Of a DNA stretch of 64,000 nucleotides, positions 29,310 through 40,933 are shown in pieces (positions within the stretch are counted from its first letter, which is position 1; the number at the start of each line of letters is the position of its first letter). The notes beneath the pieces were generated by a model, which worked only from the letters and a program-made list of their open reading frames with translations, was not told the DNA's origin and searched no databases. Origin of the DNA: Rhodospirillaceae bacterium UBA4468 (GTDB lineage Bacteria > Pseudomonadota > Alphaproteobacteria > Rhodospirillales > Casp-alpha2); contig DGOK01000034.1 in the NCBI GenBank assembly GCA_002389385.1, positions 29,232 to 93,231 on the forward strand, given 5' to 3'. The translations under genes were made by a program, and so were the position numbers.

Positions 29310-30888
29310 AGCCGTTATGGAAGCCGGCGACGTACACGCCCGGCCTGAATTGTTGGTCGTTGCGGATACAGTCGCACGTGACAAAGGTATTGAGCGCGAA
29401 GAAGTTTTGGAAGCTATGGAAATGGCCATCCAAAAAGCTGGCCGTTCCAAATATGGTCATGAGCATGATATCCGTGCCCACATTGATCGCAAAAGCGGCG
29501 AGATCATGCTTGCACGATATATTGAAGTCCTTGAGGACGGTACTGAGCGTGAAAACGAAGTCACGCAAATGTTTCTGAGCGAGGCCGTTGGCCGCAAGCC
29601 GGATGCTACCGCTGGTGAGTTCATTGTAGATATTTTGCCTCCTATTGATTTTGGGCGGATTGCCGCACAAACAGCAAAGCAGGTTATTGTCCAAAAAGTC
29701 CGAGAAGCTGAGCGCGAGCGTCAGTTTGCTGAGTATAAAGACCGTGTTGGCGAGATCGTTAACGGCCTCGTTAAGCGTATGGAATATGGCAATGCGATTA
29801 TTGATCTGGGCCGTGCAGAAGCAATTCTAAGGCGCGATGAGTCAATTCCTCGCGAGCACTTTAATAATGGCGATCGTATCCGAGCTTATATCGCTGATGT
29901 GCGCCAGGAACCTCGTGGACCACAAATTTTCTTATCGCGAACACACCCAGACTTCATGGCAAAGCTGTTTGCACAGGAAGTGCCTGAAATTTATGACGGC
30001 GTGATTGAAATTAAATCAGTTGCGCGTGACCCAGGTTCCCGTGCCAAGATTGCTGTTGTCTCTCATGACAGCAGCATTGATCCAGTCGGTCCTTGTATCG
30101 GTATGCGTGGTTCTCGTGTTCAAGCTGTTGTTGGTGAGCTTCAGGGTGAGAAAATTGATATAATTCAATGGTCGCCAGATTCTGCATCATTTATTGTGAA
30201 CGCGTTGGCGCCTGCTGAGGTGGCAAAAGTTGTTCTTGATGAAGATAACAACAAGATCGAAGTCGTTGTCCCTGATGAACAGCTTAGCCTGGCTATTGGC
30301 CGTCGCGGTCAGAACGTACGTTTGGCCTCACAGCTATCTGGTTGGGATATCGATATTCTGACAGAAGCTGAAGAGTCTGAGCGTCGTCAAAAAGAATTCC
30401 AGGATCGCTCGAAAATGTTCGTTGATGCATTGGATGTTGACGAAGTTATTGCGCATTTATTGGTAACTGAAGGCTTTAGTACTGTTGAAGAAGTTGCTTA
30501 TGTGCCTGCCGAAGATCTGACAGACATTGAAGGCTTTGATGAAGACGTTGCTGCTGAACTTCAGGCCCGTGGCCGCGCTTATTTGACGAGCCGTGAAGAA
30601 GAGATGGATACCAAGCGGAAAGAGCTCGGTGTCGAAGACGATGTTGCGGGCATCGAAGGTATCTCTGCTGCATTATTGGTAGCACTCGGCGAGAACGAGA
30701 TTAAAACACGCGATGACCTTGCTGATCTTGCTGGTGACGAGCTTCTGGAAATTGCCCCTGCGGGCTCCATGAGCATGGATCAAGCAAATGAAATCATTAT
30801 GGCTGCGCGGGCACACTGGTTTGAGGATGAAGAAGTTGCTGCTGAGACACCAGCAGAAGACGCCGTTGAGTCAGAGAGTGCTGGTTAA
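29302..30888 (+). CDS. nusA: Transcription termination/antitermination factor NusA
   Basis: RNA polymerase-binding factor controlling pausing, termination and antitermination. The 528 residues contain the N-terminal domain (1-125), S1 domain (about 135-200), two KH domains (about 230-345, with GPCIGMRGSRVQAVVGELQGEKID and LAIGRRGQNVRLASQLSGWDID), then two helix-hairpin-helix repeats (about 395-515; DLTDIEGFDEDVAAELQARG is the clearest) and an acidic tail. Start ATG 29302 lies inside the end of rimP. Confidence 0.97.
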   Translation: MSEAVMEAGDVHARPELLVVADTVARDKGIEREEVLEAMEMAIQKAGRSKYGHEHDIRAHIDRKSGEIMLARYIEVLEDGTERENEVTQMFLSEAVGRKPDATAGEFIVDILPPIDFGRIAAQTAKQVIVQKVREAERERQFAEYKDRVGEIVNGLVKRMEYGNAIIDLGRAEAILRRDESIPREHFNNGDRIRAYIADVRQEPRGPQIFLSRTHPDFMAKLFAQEVPEIYDGVIEIKSVARDPGSRAKIAVVSHDSSIDPVGPCIGMRGSRVQAVVGELQGEKIDIIQWSPDSASFIVNALAPAEVAKVVLDEDNNKIEVVVPDEQLSLAIGRRGQNVRLASQLSGWDIDILTEAEESERRQKEFQDRSKMFVDALDVDEVIAHLLVTEGFSTVEEVAYVPAEDLTDIEGFDEDVAAELQARGRAYLTSREEEMDTKRKELGVEDDVAGIEGISAALLVALGENEIKTRDDLADLAGDELLEIAPAGSMSMDQANEIIMAARAHWFEDEEVAAETPAEDAVESESAG

Positions 30889-30909
30889 TTAAGCAGACGA
30901 TTAGGATTT

Positions 30910-31524
30910 ATGACTGCATTGGCTGAAATGACGAAATCGAAGGCGAGTGAGCCGGAGCGCCGATGTCTGGCAACGGGCGATAGAACGCCTAAGTTTGGGT
31001 TACTTCGCTTTGTTGTCAGTCCAGATGGTGAAGTCGTCCCTGATTTAGGTGAACGGTTATCTGGTCGGGGTCTTTGGTTGAGTTCTGATAGAGATGCTTT
31101 GAAGACGGCCGTTGATAAAAAATTGTTCGCTCGAGCGGCGAAAGCGGAAGTTACGGTACCTAGCGATATCGCCGATCGTATTGAGACAATGTTGATGAAG
31201 CGGTGTCAGGATATTATCGGGTTAGCGCGTCGTTCAGATTTGTTGGTTATTGGTTTTGATCGTGTACTTGAAGTGCTGGACCGTCGAAGTGTTGGATTGG
31301 TTGTGATTGCGACAGATGCAGGTGGTGGACGCCGAGATATTATGGCGGCCGCAGAGGATCTTCCTGTTGTGAGTGGAATGACGTATAGTGAGATGGGTGA
31401 AGCCGCCGGAAAAGGTGTGGTGTCGTTTATGACGATTTTGCGTGGTGGACTAGCTAAGTCGTTACATCGAGAATGTGAGAGATTGACCGGTTTTAGACCG
31501 GTGGAAATGGACGGAAGAAAATGA
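30910..31524 (+). CDS. YlxR-family RNA-binding protein (DUF448) with L7Ae-like domain
   Basis: 204 residues. The N-terminal YlxR domain has [19 protein letters not shown] and [15 protein letters not shown] (about residues 18-65). The second half (about 100-185) resembles the ribosomal L7Ae/YlxQ fold, with [20 protein letters not shown]. Fusion of the two small RNA-binding proteins is usual in alphaproteobacteria. It lies between nusA and infB and overlaps infB by ATGA, so a role in translation or RNA turnover is inferred. Confidence 0.92.
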   Translation: MTALAEMTKSKASEPERRCLATGDRTPKFGLLRFVVSPDGEVVPDLGERLSGRGLWLSSDRDALKTAVDKKLFARAAKAEVTVPSDIADRIETMLMKRCQDIIGLARRSDLLVIGFDRVLEVLDRRSVGLVVIATDAGGGRRDIMAAAEDLPVVSGMTYSEMGEAAGKGVVSFMTILRGGLAKSLHRECERLTGFRPVEMDGRK

Positions 31525-34103
31525 GTGACGCCAAAGAGACGGATAACGTTAAGAAGCCACTGGGCCTATTAAAGCCGGGACGCCTTGAACTCAACAAGAC
31601 CGTTGAAGCGGGCCAGGTAAAGCAAAACTTCTCGCACGGTCGCTCAAAGATGGTAACCGTCGAGAAAAAGAAGAAGCGGACGTTCATGGCCGATACGGCT
31701 GGTGAGATGTCTGAAGTGAAAGCGGGTCTGCGAGGCGCTTCATTGACCGAAGCTGCTGCAGCAACGGAAGAGGTTGAGGCGCCTGCGCCGAAGCCAGCGC
31801 CTGTTGTTAAAAAGCCGGCGCCTTCTAATGCGTCTAACCTGACAGACAGTGAGCGTGAAGCGCGACTAAAAGCGCTGGAATCAGCGCGCCATACACCAGA
31901 AGAAACTCAGCCGACAGGCCGAGGAAAGCCTCAGCTTTCTGATATAAGTCGCGTTGAAGAGGTTGTGCCAGAGCCTGAACCCGTTGAAACAGAAGCCGAT
32001 ATTGCTGCGCGCAAGGCTGAAGAAGTTGAAGCGAAGCGTCTTGAAGAAAAGCGTCTAAAGCAAGAGGAGCGCGAAACTCGTGTTGCTGCTGAAGTTGCTG
32101 TTGCCGCTGAAGAAGAAGATAAAGGTGCACGCAAACCAAGTAAGCCATTGAAGGTTGCTGAAGCTAAGAAGCCATCAACGGGCAAGGTTCGCGAAGAACG
32201 CCGCCGTCACGGTAAGCTTACGATTGCAGAGGCTGAATCATTTGAAGAGCTAGAAGAGCATCGTCGCTCACTCGCATCTGTTAAGCGCCAGCGTGACCGT
32301 GATCGTGATAAGCAGCGTGAATTGCTATCAGAAGGTGGCAAAGTTATTCGTGATGTTATTATTCCTGAAACAATTACTGTCCAGGAACTTGCAAACCGGA
32401 TGGCAGAACGCGGCGGATTGGTTGTCAAAAAACTCATGGAAATGGGTGTCATGGCAACAATAACGCAGAGCATTGATGCTGATACGGCAGAACTTGTTGT
32501 GCAAGAGTTTGGTCACCGCCTTAAGCGAGTGAGTGAGGCTGACGTTGAAGATGGCCTCACGCTTTCTGTAGAAGATGCTGAGGGCACGCAAGTGCCACGT
32601 GCACCTGTTGTCACTGTGATGGGCCACGTCGATCACGGTAAGACATCATTGCTTGATGCCTTGCGTCAAACCGATGTTGCTAATCATGAAGCGGGCGGCA
32701 TTACGCAACACATTGGTGCGTATCAGGTAACGACTGAAGGTGGTAATTTGATCACGTTCATCGATACGCCTGGTCACGCGGCATTCACAGAAATGCGGGC
32801 ACGTGGTGCAAAAGTCACGGACATCGTTGTGCTTTGTGTTGCAGCGGATGACGGCATCATGCCGCAGACAATCGAAGCTATTCACCACTCTAAAGCTGCT
32901 GGTGTGCCGATGATTGTTGCTGTGAATAAAATTGATAAACCAGATTCAAACCCAGATCGCATCAAGACAGATCTGCTGAGCCACGATATTCAAGTTGAGG
33001 ATATGGGTGGAGATGTGCTGTGCATCCCGGTTTCAGCTCTTAAAGGCACCAACCTGGATAAGCTTTTGGAAGCTATCCTGCTTCAAGCTGAATTACTTGA
33101 TCTCAGCTCTAATCCTGATCGCCCTGCTGAGGGTGTTGTTGTGGAATCTAAAGTTGAGCAAGGTCGTGGTTCTGTCGCTACAGTCCTTATCCAGCGCGGC
33201 ACAATGAATGTCGGTGATATCTTTGTGGCTGGTGCTGAATGGGGACGTGTTCGTGCGTTGAATGATGCACACGGTGTCAAGCTTGAGAATGCAGGGCCAT
33301 CAATGCCCGCTGAGGTTCTGGGTCTTAACGGGACGCCACTTGCTGGTGATGACGTTGTCGTTGTCGATAGTGAAAATAAAGCCCGTGAGGTTTCTGAATT
33401 CCGCCAAAGACGCCATCGTGATGCACGTGCATCCATGGGTGCGCGCGGCACGCTTGAGCAGATGTTTGAGAAAATCAAAGAAGGCGAAGTCGAGATGCTT
33501 CCGGTCATTATTAAGGCCGATGTTCATGGCTCGCTTGAAGCGATTATTGGTGCGCTTACCAAAATGGGTACGGATGAAGTCGAAGTTAAGGTTCTGCACT
33601 CCGGTGTCGGTGGTATTAACGAATCAGATGTGACCTTGGCCAGGGCCTCTAATGCCTTGGTTGTTGGCTTTAATGTTCGTGCGAACCCGCAGGCTCGTGA
33701 AGCAGCAAAGCGTGATGGCGTTGATATTCGTTATTACTCGATCATTTATGACCTGACAGATGACGTGAAGAAAATGCTGTCTGGCATGCTGTCGCCGGAA
33801 GTATCTGAAGAGTTGCTTGGGTACGCAGAAATTCGCGAAGTATTCTCAATCACAAAAGTTGGCAAAGTGGCTGGCTGTATGGTCACTGAAGGCGTCGTGA
33901 AACGCGGTTCTAAAGTACGTTTGCTGCGTGATGATGTTGTGATCCACGAAGGTGAGCTGAGCCAGTTGAAGCGCTTCAAGGAAGATGCCCGCGAAGTCAA
34001 AGATGGCTACGAATGTGGTATGGCTTTTGCGAACTACAACGATCTTCAAGTTGGTGATAAAATTGAATGCTTTGATGTTAAGGAAGTCAGTCGCGAACTT
34101 TAA
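31521..34103 (+). CDS. infB: Translation initiation factor IF-2
   Basis: GTPase that brings initiator tRNA to the 30S subunit. The 860 residues contain an N-terminal low-complexity, Ala/Glu/Lys-rich region (about 1-270), an IF2_N domain, then the G domain: G1 GHVDHGKTS begins near residue 368, G3 DTPGHAAF follows and G4 is NKID. Two beta-barrel domains with the IF2-specific domain 3 between them complete the protein ([14 protein letters not shown]). Start ATG 31521 overlaps the preceding gene. No internal gap is seen. Confidence 0.98.
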   Translation: MSDAKETDNVKKPLGLLKPGRLELNKTVEAGQVKQNFSHGRSKMVTVEKKKKRTFMADTAGEMSEVKAGLRGASLTEAAAATEEVEAPAPKPAPVVKKPAPSNASNLTDSEREARLKALESARHTPEETQPTGRGKPQLSDISRVEEVVPEPEPVETEADIAARKAEEVEAKRLEEKRLKQEERETRVAAEVAVAAEEEDKGARKPSKPLKVAEAKKPSTGKVREERRRHGKLTIAEAESFEELEEHRRSLASVKRQRDRDRDKQRELLSEGGKVIRDVIIPETITVQELANRMAERGGLVVKKLMEMGVMATITQSIDADTAELVVQEFGHRLKRVSEADVEDGLTLSVEDAEGTQVPRAPVVTVMGHVDHGKTSLLDALRQTDVANHEAGGITQHIGAYQVTTEGGNLITFIDTPGHAAFTEMRARGAKVTDIVVLCVAADDGIMPQTIEAIHHSKAAGVPMIVAVNKIDKPDSNPDRIKTDLLSHDIQVEDMGGDVLCIPVSALKGTNLDKLLEAILLQAELLDLSSNPDRPAEGVVVESKVEQGRGSVATVLIQRGTMNVGDIFVAGAEWGRVRALNDAHGVKLENAGPSMPAEVLGLNGTPLAGDDVVVVDSENKAREVSEFRQRRHRDARASMGARGTLEQMFEKIKEGEVEMLPVIIKADVHGSLEAIIGALTKMGTDEVEVKVLHSGVGGINESDVTLARASNALVVGFNVRANPQAREAAKRDGVDIRYYSIIYDLTDDVKKMLSGMLSPEVSEELLGYAEIREVFSITKVGKVAGCMVTEGVVKRGSKVRLLRDDVVIHEGELSQLKRFKEDAREVKDGYECGMAFANYNDLQVGDKIECFDVKEVSREL

Positions 34104-34131
34104 TCGCGTCTGATGATCTGAGGAACAACGC

Positions 34132-34551
34132 ATGTCACGTCAGACTTCTCGTGCTCCAACTCAAAGACAATTACGCGTTGGCGAAGAAGTGCGCCACGCG
34201 ATTGCGTCCGCACTCGAACGGGGCGAAGTACGTGATCCGGCCATTAAGGGTGTCGCGATTACTGTCACCGAAGTTCGATTGAGCCCTGATCTTAAGAATG
34301 CAACGGCCTATGTCGTCCCATTAGGCGGCGGCGATGCATCAGAAGTGGTTGAAGCGCTCAACCGTGCGTCTGGTTTTTTGCGTGGATGGGTTGGGCGCAA
34401 TGTACGTCTTCGCCATATTCCGCGGGTGAGTTTTGAGGCTGATATCTCATTTGATGAAGCTCAGCGCATTGAAAATGCACTTAAAAACCCACACGTGGCT
34501 CGCGATATTATCCGGAACACCGAAGATGATCTCGATCATGGTGAGGATTAA
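34132..34551 (+). CDS. rbfA: Ribosome-binding factor A
   Basis: KH-like 30S maturation factor. 139 residues; RVGEEVRHAIASALERGEVRDPAIKGVAITVTEVRLSPDLKNATAYV across residues 16-63 contains the family pattern, with RHIPRVSFEADISFDEAQRIE later. ATG 34132 follows GAGGAACAACGC. The stop overlaps the truB start by one base. Confidence 0.96.
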   Translation: MSRQTSRAPTQRQLRVGEEVRHAIASALERGEVRDPAIKGVAITVTEVRLSPDLKNATAYVVPLGGGDASEVVEALNRASGFLRGWVGRNVRLRHIPRVSFEADISFDEAQRIENALKNPHVARDIIRNTEDDLDHGED

Positions 34552-35486
34552 TGGGGCGTAAAAGGAAGGGAACGCCGATCCACGGCTGGCTCGTTCTTGA
34601 TAAACCGCTAGGTCCATCTTCAAACGGATGTGTTGGCCGTATTAAATGGCTTACTGGTGCTGCAAAAGTAGGGCACGGTGGCACACTCGATCCATTGGCG
34701 AGCGGTATTCTCCCAATTGCATTCGGCGAAGCCACAAAAACTCAACAATATGCAATGGATGGTCGAAAAACCTACGAGTTTATGGCGCGTTGGGGTGAAA
34801 CAACAGCGACGGATGATGCCGAAGGGGAAATCACTGCGACAAGTGATGCGCGGCCTTCAGAAGCGGATATCGTTGCAGCGTTACCCCACTTTACGGGCCA
34901 GATTTCACAGATACCGCCCAAGTATTCTGCGATTAAGATAGATGGTGAACGAGCCTACAAACGCGCTCGGCGCGATGAAGATGTTAAAATTGAATCGCGT
35001 GATGTGGATATTTATTCACTTAAGCTTGTTGAAGTCGTTGATGGTGATCACGCAACGTTTGAAATGGTTTGCGGTAAGGGCACGTATGTGCGCGCCCTGA
35101 TCCGTGATCTGGCCTTGCACTTGGGGTGTGAAGGCCATATAAGGCGCCTCAGACGTACCGCTGTAGGCCCTTTTTCAATTGAAAAGGCCGTGCCTCTTGC
35201 TCTTTTTGAAGAGCTTGAAGGTGAAAATGCAGCGGCACTTCTAAAGCAATATCTGCTCCCCGTTGAGACCGTGCTGGACGACATCCCGGCCCTGGCCCTG
35301 ACAGAGCAGGAAGCGCACAGGTTAAAGCACGGACAGGGTGTTCCTATTCTGTCCGTAGCACAACGCTCCTCACTTCGAGAAATCTCGCAAGGGGATGTCG
35401 TCCAAGTGATGGCAAATGGAACGTTGGTGGCCTTAGCGCAAATCACGGGTGGCGAAATTCGACCATTCAGAGTCATGAACATCTAA
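34551..35486 (+). CDS. truB: tRNA pseudouridine-55 synthase TruB
   Basis: Converts U55 of tRNA to pseudouridine. 311 residues. HGWLVLDKPLGPSSN opens the protein and the catalytic Asp is Asp47 in GGTLDPLASGILPIAFGEATK. YSAIKIDGERAYKRAR (about 124-139) and GTYVRALIRDLA (about 178-189) are the other conserved motifs, and a C-terminal PUA-like region follows. Start ATG 34551 overlaps the rbfA stop. Confidence 0.97.
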   Translation: MGRKRKGTPIHGWLVLDKPLGPSSNGCVGRIKWLTGAAKVGHGGTLDPLASGILPIAFGEATKTQQYAMDGRKTYEFMARWGETTATDDAEGEITATSDARPSEADIVAALPHFTGQISQIPPKYSAIKIDGERAYKRARRDEDVKIESRDVDIYSLKLVEVVDGDHATFEMVCGKGTYVRALIRDLALHLGCEGHIRRLRRTAVGPFSIEKAVPLALFEELEGENAAALLKQYLLPVETVLDDIPALALTEQEAHRLKHGQGVPILSVAQRSSLREISQGDVVQVMANGTLVALAQITGGEIRPFRVMNI

Positions 35487-35501
35487 CTTTAGGAGATTAC
35501 G

Positions 35502-35771
35502 ATGTCGATTACTGCAGAACGTAAGCAAGAGCTTATCAAAGAATATGCTGTTAACGATACAGATACGGGTTCACCAGAGGTGCAGGTTGCTGTTCTTTCA
35601 GAGCGCATTACCAACCTGACCGAGCATCTGAAAATTCACGGCAAAGACTTCCACTCACGTCGCGGCTTACTCATGATGGTTGGCCAACGCCGTCGCCTTC
35701 TAGACTACCTTCGTAAGAAGGAAGTGAAGCGCTACGAAGACGTGATTAAGAGATTGGGCCTCCGGCGCTAA
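35502..35771 (+). CDS. rpsO: 30S ribosomal protein S15
   Basis: Primary 16S rRNA-binding protein of the small subunit. 89 residues, full length for the family, with [22 protein letters not shown] and [23 protein letters not shown] 35502 follows AGGAGATTACG. It is 15 bases after truB. S15 commonly represses its own translation; no specific structure was identified in this short gap. Confidence 0.98.
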   Translation: MSITAERKQELIKEYAVNDTDTGSPEVQVAVLSERITNLTEHLKIHGKDFHSRRGLLMMVGQRRRLLDYLRKKEVKRYEDVIKRLGLRR

Positions 35772-35950
35772 CGGAGCTCTGCGTGCGCGCCCATGGTGGA
35801 CGTGCCGCTATCGGCGCAAGCCGCTTCATGTTTTCAGTCCGCTGAAAGAATTGTTTGTGGCCCTGCGCTTCGCCTGTGACCATGGTGGTTGCGGGTTGCG
35901 TCGACGCGATGTGCGTGCGGCGTTGTATGTATGATGAGGAAATAAGAAGT
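35772..35950 (+). other. rpsO-pnp intergenic leader, no gene
   Basis: 179 bases with no coding sequence I can support. It contains a GCGTCGACGC palindrome and two copies of CCATGGTGG. In many bacteria this interval carries an RNase III-processed hairpin controlling pnp, but I could not draw a convincing long stem by eye. No terminator is seen, so read-through from rpsO is likely. Confidence 0.4.
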
Positions 35951-38098
35951 ATGTTTAAAGAATTTCGAAAAGAAATTGAGTGGGCCGGCCAAACGCTTGT
36001 CCTCGAGACCGGGAAAATTGCCCGCCAAGCTGATGGTGCCGTTATGGCAACACTTGGTGAGAGCAAAGTCCTTTGTACGGTTGTCGGTGAGAAGAACCCG
36101 AAGCCAGGCTTGGATTTTTTCCCGCTTGCTGTTCACTACGTTGAAAAGACATTTGCTGCAGGTAAAATTCCTGGTGGTTTTTTCAAGCGTGAAGGCCGCC
36201 CTTCAGAGCGTGAAACACTTACATCGCGCTTGATCGACCGTCCTATTCGTCCGTTGTTCGCAAAAGGTTTCAAAAACGAGACACAGGTAATTTGTACTGT
36301 TGTTTCACACGACCTTGAGAACGAAACAGATATGCTTGCATTGATTGGTACATCTGCAGCCTTGACGATTTCAGGTCTTCCATTCATGGGGCCGCTTGGT
36401 GGTACGCGTGTTGGATGTATCGATGGGGAGCTTATCCTCAACCCAACAGTTCCACAGATTGCTGAGAGTGACCTTGATTTGATCGTTGCAGGTACGCAAG
36501 AAGGCGTGCTGATGGTTGAATCTGAAGCGAGCGAATTCACAGAAGAGCAAATGCTTGAAGCTGTGATGTTTGGCCACAAAGGTTATCAGCCAGTTATTGA
36601 TGCAATCATCGAGCTTGCTGAAGCGTGTGCTAAAGAGCCTCGCGAATTGCCTGCTGCACCCGAAGGTATGGATGCGATTAAGGCAAGTATTTCAGCTGTT
36701 GCAACAGACGAACTTCGTGCCGCTTACGGTATTAGAGTTAAGTCTAACCGTCAGGCAAAAATTGCTGACGTAAAGCGTGTCGCAACGGAAAAGCTCAAAG
36801 CTGATTACAGCATTGATCAGGATCTTTTGTCAGACGTGCTTAGCGATGTATTCAAAAGCCTCGAAAAGGATATCGTTCGTAACGACATTCTCGACACAGG
36901 CGAGCGTATTGATGGTCGTGATACAAAGACTGTTCGACCCATTGCATGTGAAGTTGGTATTTTACCACGTGCACACGGTTCAGCTTTGTTCACACGTGGT
37001 GAAACTCAAGCCATGGTTACGACAACACTGGGTACAGGTCAGGATGAGCAAATCATCGATAGCCTAGCCGAAAATTATCGTGAAAACTTCATGCTCCATT
37101 ATAACTTCCCTCCTTTCTCAGTAGGTGAAGCTGGACGATTTGGTTTCACGGGCCGTCGTGAAGTCGGTCACGGTAAGTTGGCTTGGCGTGCAATGCACCC
37201 GGTCATGCCGTCAAAAGAAGAGTTCCCATACACGGTTCGTGTTGTTTCTGATGTTACAGAATCCAACGGTTCATCATCTATGGCAACCGTATGCGGCACA
37301 TCGTTGTCTCTTATGGATGCGGGCGCGCCACTTGCGCGTCCAGTTGCTGGTATCGCGATGGGACTTATCAAAGAAGGCGAGCGTTATGCCGTGCTTTCAG
37401 ACATTCTTGGTGACGAAGATCACCTCGGTGACATGGACTTTAAAGTGTCTGGAACTGAAACAGGTGTGACGTCTTTGCAGATGGACATCAAGATCACATC
37501 GATCACCGAAGAAATTATGAAGATTGCTCTTGAGCAGGCTAAAGAAGGCCGTCTTCATATTCTGGACGAAATGTCGAAAGCATTATCTAACTCACGTGAT
37601 TCAGTGAGCGGTAATGCACCGCGCGTTACAGCAATGCAGATTAATCCAGAAAAAATTCGCGATATTATCGGCCCAGGCGGCAAGATCATTCGTGAAATCT
37701 GTGAGACAACGGGCGTCAAAATCGATGTTGAAGATGACGGTTCGGTTCGGATTGCTGCTGTTGATGCGGAAGCCGGTGATCGCGCTGCTGCTTGGATCCG
37801 TGACATTGTTGCGGAGCCAGAAGTTGGTGTGGTTTATGACGGTAAAGTCGTTAAGACCGTTGATTTTGGTGCATTTGTGAACTTCTTGGGCCCACGTGAT
37901 GGCCTTGTACACATCTCAGAAATGGCTGAAGGCCGCGTTGAGAAAGTCTCAGATGTCGTTAACGAAGGCGATGATGTTAAAGTGAAGCTTATTGGGATCG
38001 ATGATCGCGGTAAGGTAAAACTATCCATGCGTGTCGTTAACCAAGAGACAGGCGAAGACATCACCGAAGAAGTTGGTGAGCGTAAAAAGCGGACGTAA
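35951..38098 (+). CDS. pnp: Polyribonucleotide nucleotidyltransferase (PNPase)
   Basis: Phosphorolytic 3'-5' exoribonuclease of the RNA degradosome. I take ATG 35951 ([26 protein letters not shown]), giving 715 residues; an upstream in-frame ATG at 35855 would add an unrelated Cys-rich stretch. Two RNase PH domains flank an alpha-helical linker; [27 protein letters not shown] and the second-core residues around [15 protein letters not shown] are canonical. KH (about 555-615) and S1 (about 622-690) domains end the protein. A strong terminator follows. Confidence 0.97.
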   Translation: MFKEFRKEIEWAGQTLVLETGKIARQADGAVMATLGESKVLCTVVGEKNPKPGLDFFPLAVHYVEKTFAAGKIPGGFFKREGRPSERETLTSRLIDRPIRPLFAKGFKNETQVICTVVSHDLENETDMLALIGTSAALTISGLPFMGPLGGTRVGCIDGELILNPTVPQIAESDLDLIVAGTQEGVLMVESEASEFTEEQMLEAVMFGHKGYQPVIDAIIELAEACAKEPRELPAAPEGMDAIKASISAVATDELRAAYGIRVKSNRQAKIADVKRVATEKLKADYSIDQDLLSDVLSDVFKSLEKDIVRNDILDTGERIDGRDTKTVRPIACEVGILPRAHGSALFTRGETQAMVTTTLGTGQDEQIIDSLAENYRENFMLHYNFPPFSVGEAGRFGFTGRREVGHGKLAWRAMHPVMPSKEEFPYTVRVVSDVTESNGSSSMATVCGTSLSLMDAGAPLARPVAGIAMGLIKEGERYAVLSDILGDEDHLGDMDFKVSGTETGVTSLQMDIKITSITEEIMKIALEQAKEGRLHILDEMSKALSNSRDSVSGNAPRVTAMQINPEKIRDIIGPGGKIIREICETTGVKIDVEDDGSVRIAAVDAEAGDRAAAWIRDIVAEPEVGVVYDGKVVKTVDFGAFVNFLGPRDGLVHISEMAEGRVEKVSDVVNEGDDVKVKLIGIDDRGKVKLSMRVVNQETGEDITEEVGERKKRT

Positions 38099-38119
38099 TT
38101 CGTCAGCACAAAATATTTT

Positions 38120-38154
38120 CAGGGTAGCAGTCATTCGACTGCTGCCCTGTTTTT
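38120..38154 (+). terminator. Intrinsic terminator after pnp
   Basis: CAGGGTAGCAGTC pairs with GACTGCTGCCCTG across an ATTC loop (one T-G wobble), then TTTTT. This is the strongest terminator in the first half of the window and closes the rimP-pnp operon. Confidence 0.92.
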
Positions 38155-38295
38155 GTATTTACTGAAATTGAAACATGAGTATCGTCGCAGGTCTTTTTTC
38201 GTGCACCACACCCAGATTTCGCTTATTGATGCACAGTATAGATTACTCGGGCATTTCGTCCTGAGACGTATTTATGAATTTGTGAGGGACGCGCT

Positions 38296-38805
38296 TTGTC
38301 GAAAAAATCTAGTTACGCATATGATGACTTGTTGCAATGTGGCCGTGGAGAGCTTTTTGGACCCGGCAATGCACAGTTGCCATCACCACCAATGCTTATG
38401 TTTGACCGTATTACAGAGATATCTGAGACAGGCGGCACATACGATAAAGGTTTTGCGGTAGCTCGGATGGATGTCCGTAAGGATCTATGGTTTTTTGATT
38501 GCCATTTTCAAGGCGATCCTGTGATGCCAGGATGTTTAGGACTTGATGCTTTATGGCAGATGGTTGGGTTCTACCTTGGCTGGACCGGCGCACCAGGCCG
38601 CGGTCGCGCACTTGGTGTGGGTCAGGTAAAATTTACGGATCAAGTTACGCCAGATAAATCACTCGTCGAGTATCGCATTGATGTTAAGCGGGTGATGAGC
38701 AGAAAGATTACGTTGGGCATTGCTGACGGTGTTATGAAGGTTGATGGTAATGTTGCTTATGAAGCTGCAGACCTTAAAGTCACACTGTTTAACGCAGAAG
38801 AATAA
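38296..38805 (+). CDS. fabA: 3-hydroxydecanoyl-ACP dehydratase/isomerase FabA
   Basis: Dehydrates 3-hydroxydecanoyl-ACP and isomerises trans-2 to cis-3-decenoyl-ACP, the branch point to unsaturated fatty acids. 169 residues from TTG 38296, which has GAGGGA upstream. The catalytic residues fall at His70 ([15 protein letters not shown]) and Asp84 (GLDALWQM), the same numbers as in E. coli. It heads a fabA-fabB-fabI operon. Confidence 0.96.
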   Translation: MSKKSSYAYDDLLQCGRGELFGPGNAQLPSPPMLMFDRITEISETGGTYDKGFAVARMDVRKDLWFFDCHFQGDPVMPGCLGLDALWQMVGFYLGWTGAPGRGRALGVGQVKFTDQVTPDKSLVEYRIDVKRVMSRKITLGIADGVMKVDGNVAYEAADLKVTLFNAEE

Positions 38806-38820
38806 AAGAGCGAGGGTTCT

Positions 38821-40041
38821 ATGAGACGTGTCGTAGTCACGGGAATGGGCATTGTATCGCCCATCGGCAATAACGTCGCTGAGGTGACGGATAGTTTGCG
38901 CGAAGGTCGTTCTGGCATCGTCCATTGTGAGGAATATGCGGAACTTGGATTTCGCTCGCATCTCCATGGCGCGCTCAAAATAGACATGGACGAACGGATT
39001 GATCGCAAACTTCGCCGCTTTATGGGTGATGGAGCGGCTTACTGCTATATCGCGATGGAAGAAGCTATTGCAGACGCTGGTTTAAGCGAAGCTCTGGTGA
39101 CGAGTGAACGAACAGGACTTGTTGTTGGTTCGGGTGGGCCGTCAACATCGGCGCAAATTGCAGCAGCTGATATCACGCGAGATAAAGGACCTAAGCGAGT
39201 AGGCCCTTATGCAGTACCTAAAGCGATGTGCTCATCGATTTCAGCAAACATGTCGACAGCATTCCATATGCGAGGCCTGAGCTATTCAATATCTTCGGCG
39301 TGTTCAACCAGTGCGCACTGCATTGGAAATGGCACCGAACTTATCCAATGGGGTAAGCAGGATATTGTCTTGGCGGGTGGCGCGGAAGAGCTGCATTGGA
39401 CGCTTACTGTTCTATTCGACGCAATGGGGGCTTTGTCTTCGAAGTATAATGACACTCCTGAACGTGCCTCGCGCGCGTTTGACGCAGACCGTGATGGTTT
39501 CGTTATCGCAGGTGGAGCCGGTGTGGTTGTTCTCGAAGAACTAGAGCATGCCAAGGCACGTGGCGCGACGATTTATGGTGAAGTCGTTGGCTATGGCGCA
39601 ACATCTGATGGTGTTGATATGGTGGCTCCATCTGGTGAAGGTGCGCGGCGCTGCATGAAAATGGCAACGGAAGGCCTGGGCGATACCAAAGTAGATTATA
39701 TTAATGCGCATGGTACATCTACGCCCGCTGGCGATATGACAGAGCTTAAAGCCATTCTGGAAGTATTTGGTGCAGACAAGCCTAAGATTTCCTCAACGAA
39801 GTCCCTGACGGGCCACTCGCAAGGTGCAACTGGTGCTCATGAGGCCATTTATTCAATGATTATGTTGAATAATGACTTTATTGCCGCGTCGGCGAACATT
39901 GAGAATTTGGACTCGGAAGCCGGTGAGGCAGATATTGTTCGTGAGCGTATTGATAATGCGAATTTGAACTGTGTTATTTCAAATAGCTTTGGCTTTGGCG
40001 GTACGAACGCGACTTTAGCATTTAAACGGTTCGAAGGTTAA
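38821..40041 (+). CDS. fabB: 3-oxoacyl-ACP synthase I FabB
   Basis: Condensing enzyme that extends cis-3-decenoyl-ACP, working with FabA. 406 residues. The triad is Cys161 ([13 protein letters not shown]), His297 ([11 protein letters not shown]) and His332 ([14 protein letters not shown]). Start ATG 38821 follows GAGCGAGGGTTCT. It lies 15 bases after fabA and four bases before fabI. Confidence 0.97.
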   Translation: MRRVVVTGMGIVSPIGNNVAEVTDSLREGRSGIVHCEEYAELGFRSHLHGALKIDMDERIDRKLRRFMGDGAAYCYIAMEEAIADAGLSEALVTSERTGLVVGSGGPSTSAQIAAADITRDKGPKRVGPYAVPKAMCSSISANMSTAFHMRGLSYSISSACSTSAHCIGNGTELIQWGKQDIVLAGGAEELHWTLTVLFDAMGALSSKYNDTPERASRAFDADRDGFVIAGGAGVVVLEELEHAKARGATIYGEVVGYGATSDGVDMVAPSGEGARRCMKMATEGLGDTKVDYINAHGTSTPAGDMTELKAILEVFGADKPKISSTKSLTGHSQGATGAHEAIYSMIMLNNDFIAASANIENLDSEAGEADIVRERIDNANLNCVISNSFGFGGTNATLAFKRFEG

Positions 40042-40045
40042 TCCT

Positions 40046-40888
40046 GTGAACGAGCAAAAAACAGCTGACATGAAGAGTTCATCGACACTTGAATCAAATT
40101 TGATGCAAGGAAAGCGCGGGCTCATTATGGGCGTCGCAAATGACCGTTCCATTGCGTGGGGCATCTCAAGTGTATTAGCGCAACACGGTGCAGAATTAGC
40201 ATTCACATACCAAAATGACTCTATTGAGCGTCGTGTCCGCCCTCTTGCTGAGGGTATTGGGTCGAAAATTGTGGTTCAGTGCGATGTCGAGGACGAAGCA
40301 TCAATTGCAGCTGCTGTTGGGGCTTGCGCAGATTCATGGGGGTCCATCGATTTTATTGTTCATGCTGTTGCCTATTCCGATAAGAATGAACTTAAAGGCA
40401 AATACGTTGAGACATCGCGTGATAATTTCCAGCGTACGATGGATGTTTCCTGCTATTCATTCACGTCGTTAGCGCGTCATGCTGCGCCGCATATGAAAAA
40501 TGGTGGTAGCATGATAGCTCTTTCATTCTATGGCGCTGAAAAAGTTGTGCCAAACTACAATGTGATGGGCGTCGCCAAAGCAGCACTGGAAGCAAGTGTC
40601 CGTTATCTAGCATCTGATCTTGGTCCTGATCATATTCGCGTTAACGCAATATCTGCAGGCCCAATGCGGACGCTCGCTGGAAGTGCTATCGCTGGCGCGC
40701 GGCATATATTCAGATGGAACGAACAGCACGCACCCATGCGTGATAATGTGCAGCTTGATGATATTGGTGGATCAGCACTTTACCTGCTTTCAGATTTGTC
40801 AAAAATGGTCACAGGCTCCGTCCAGTATGTTGATGGTGGATATAACATCATCGGTGTACCAAGCCCTGAAGCAGATGAGCCGTCTTGA
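40046..40888 (+). CDS. fabI: Enoyl-ACP reductase (NADH) FabI
   Basis: Last reduction step of fatty-acid elongation. 280 residues from GTG 40046; ATG 40070 is an alternative that shortens the N-terminus by eight. The cofactor motif is GVANDRSIAWGIS (about 29-41) and the active site is YNVMGVAK with the FabI-type Tyr-x6-Lys spacing. PMRTLAGSAI is the substrate-loop signature. Third gene of the fab operon. Confidence 0.96.
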   Translation: MNEQKTADMKSSSTLESNLMQGKRGLIMGVANDRSIAWGISSVLAQHGAELAFTYQNDSIERRVRPLAEGIGSKIVVQCDVEDEASIAAAVGACADSWGSIDFIVHAVAYSDKNELKGKYVETSRDNFQRTMDVSCYSFTSLARHAAPHMKNGGSMIALSFYGAEKVVPNYNVMGVAKAALEASVRYLASDLGPDHIRVNAISAGPMRTLAGSAIAGARHIFRWNEQHAPMRDNVQLDDIGGSALYLLSDLSKMVTGSVQYVDGGYNIIGVPSPEADEPS

Positions 40889-40933
40889 TTGCTGGCCCTT
40901 CCCTTTATTAAAAACCACTGATGAAGAAAAAAT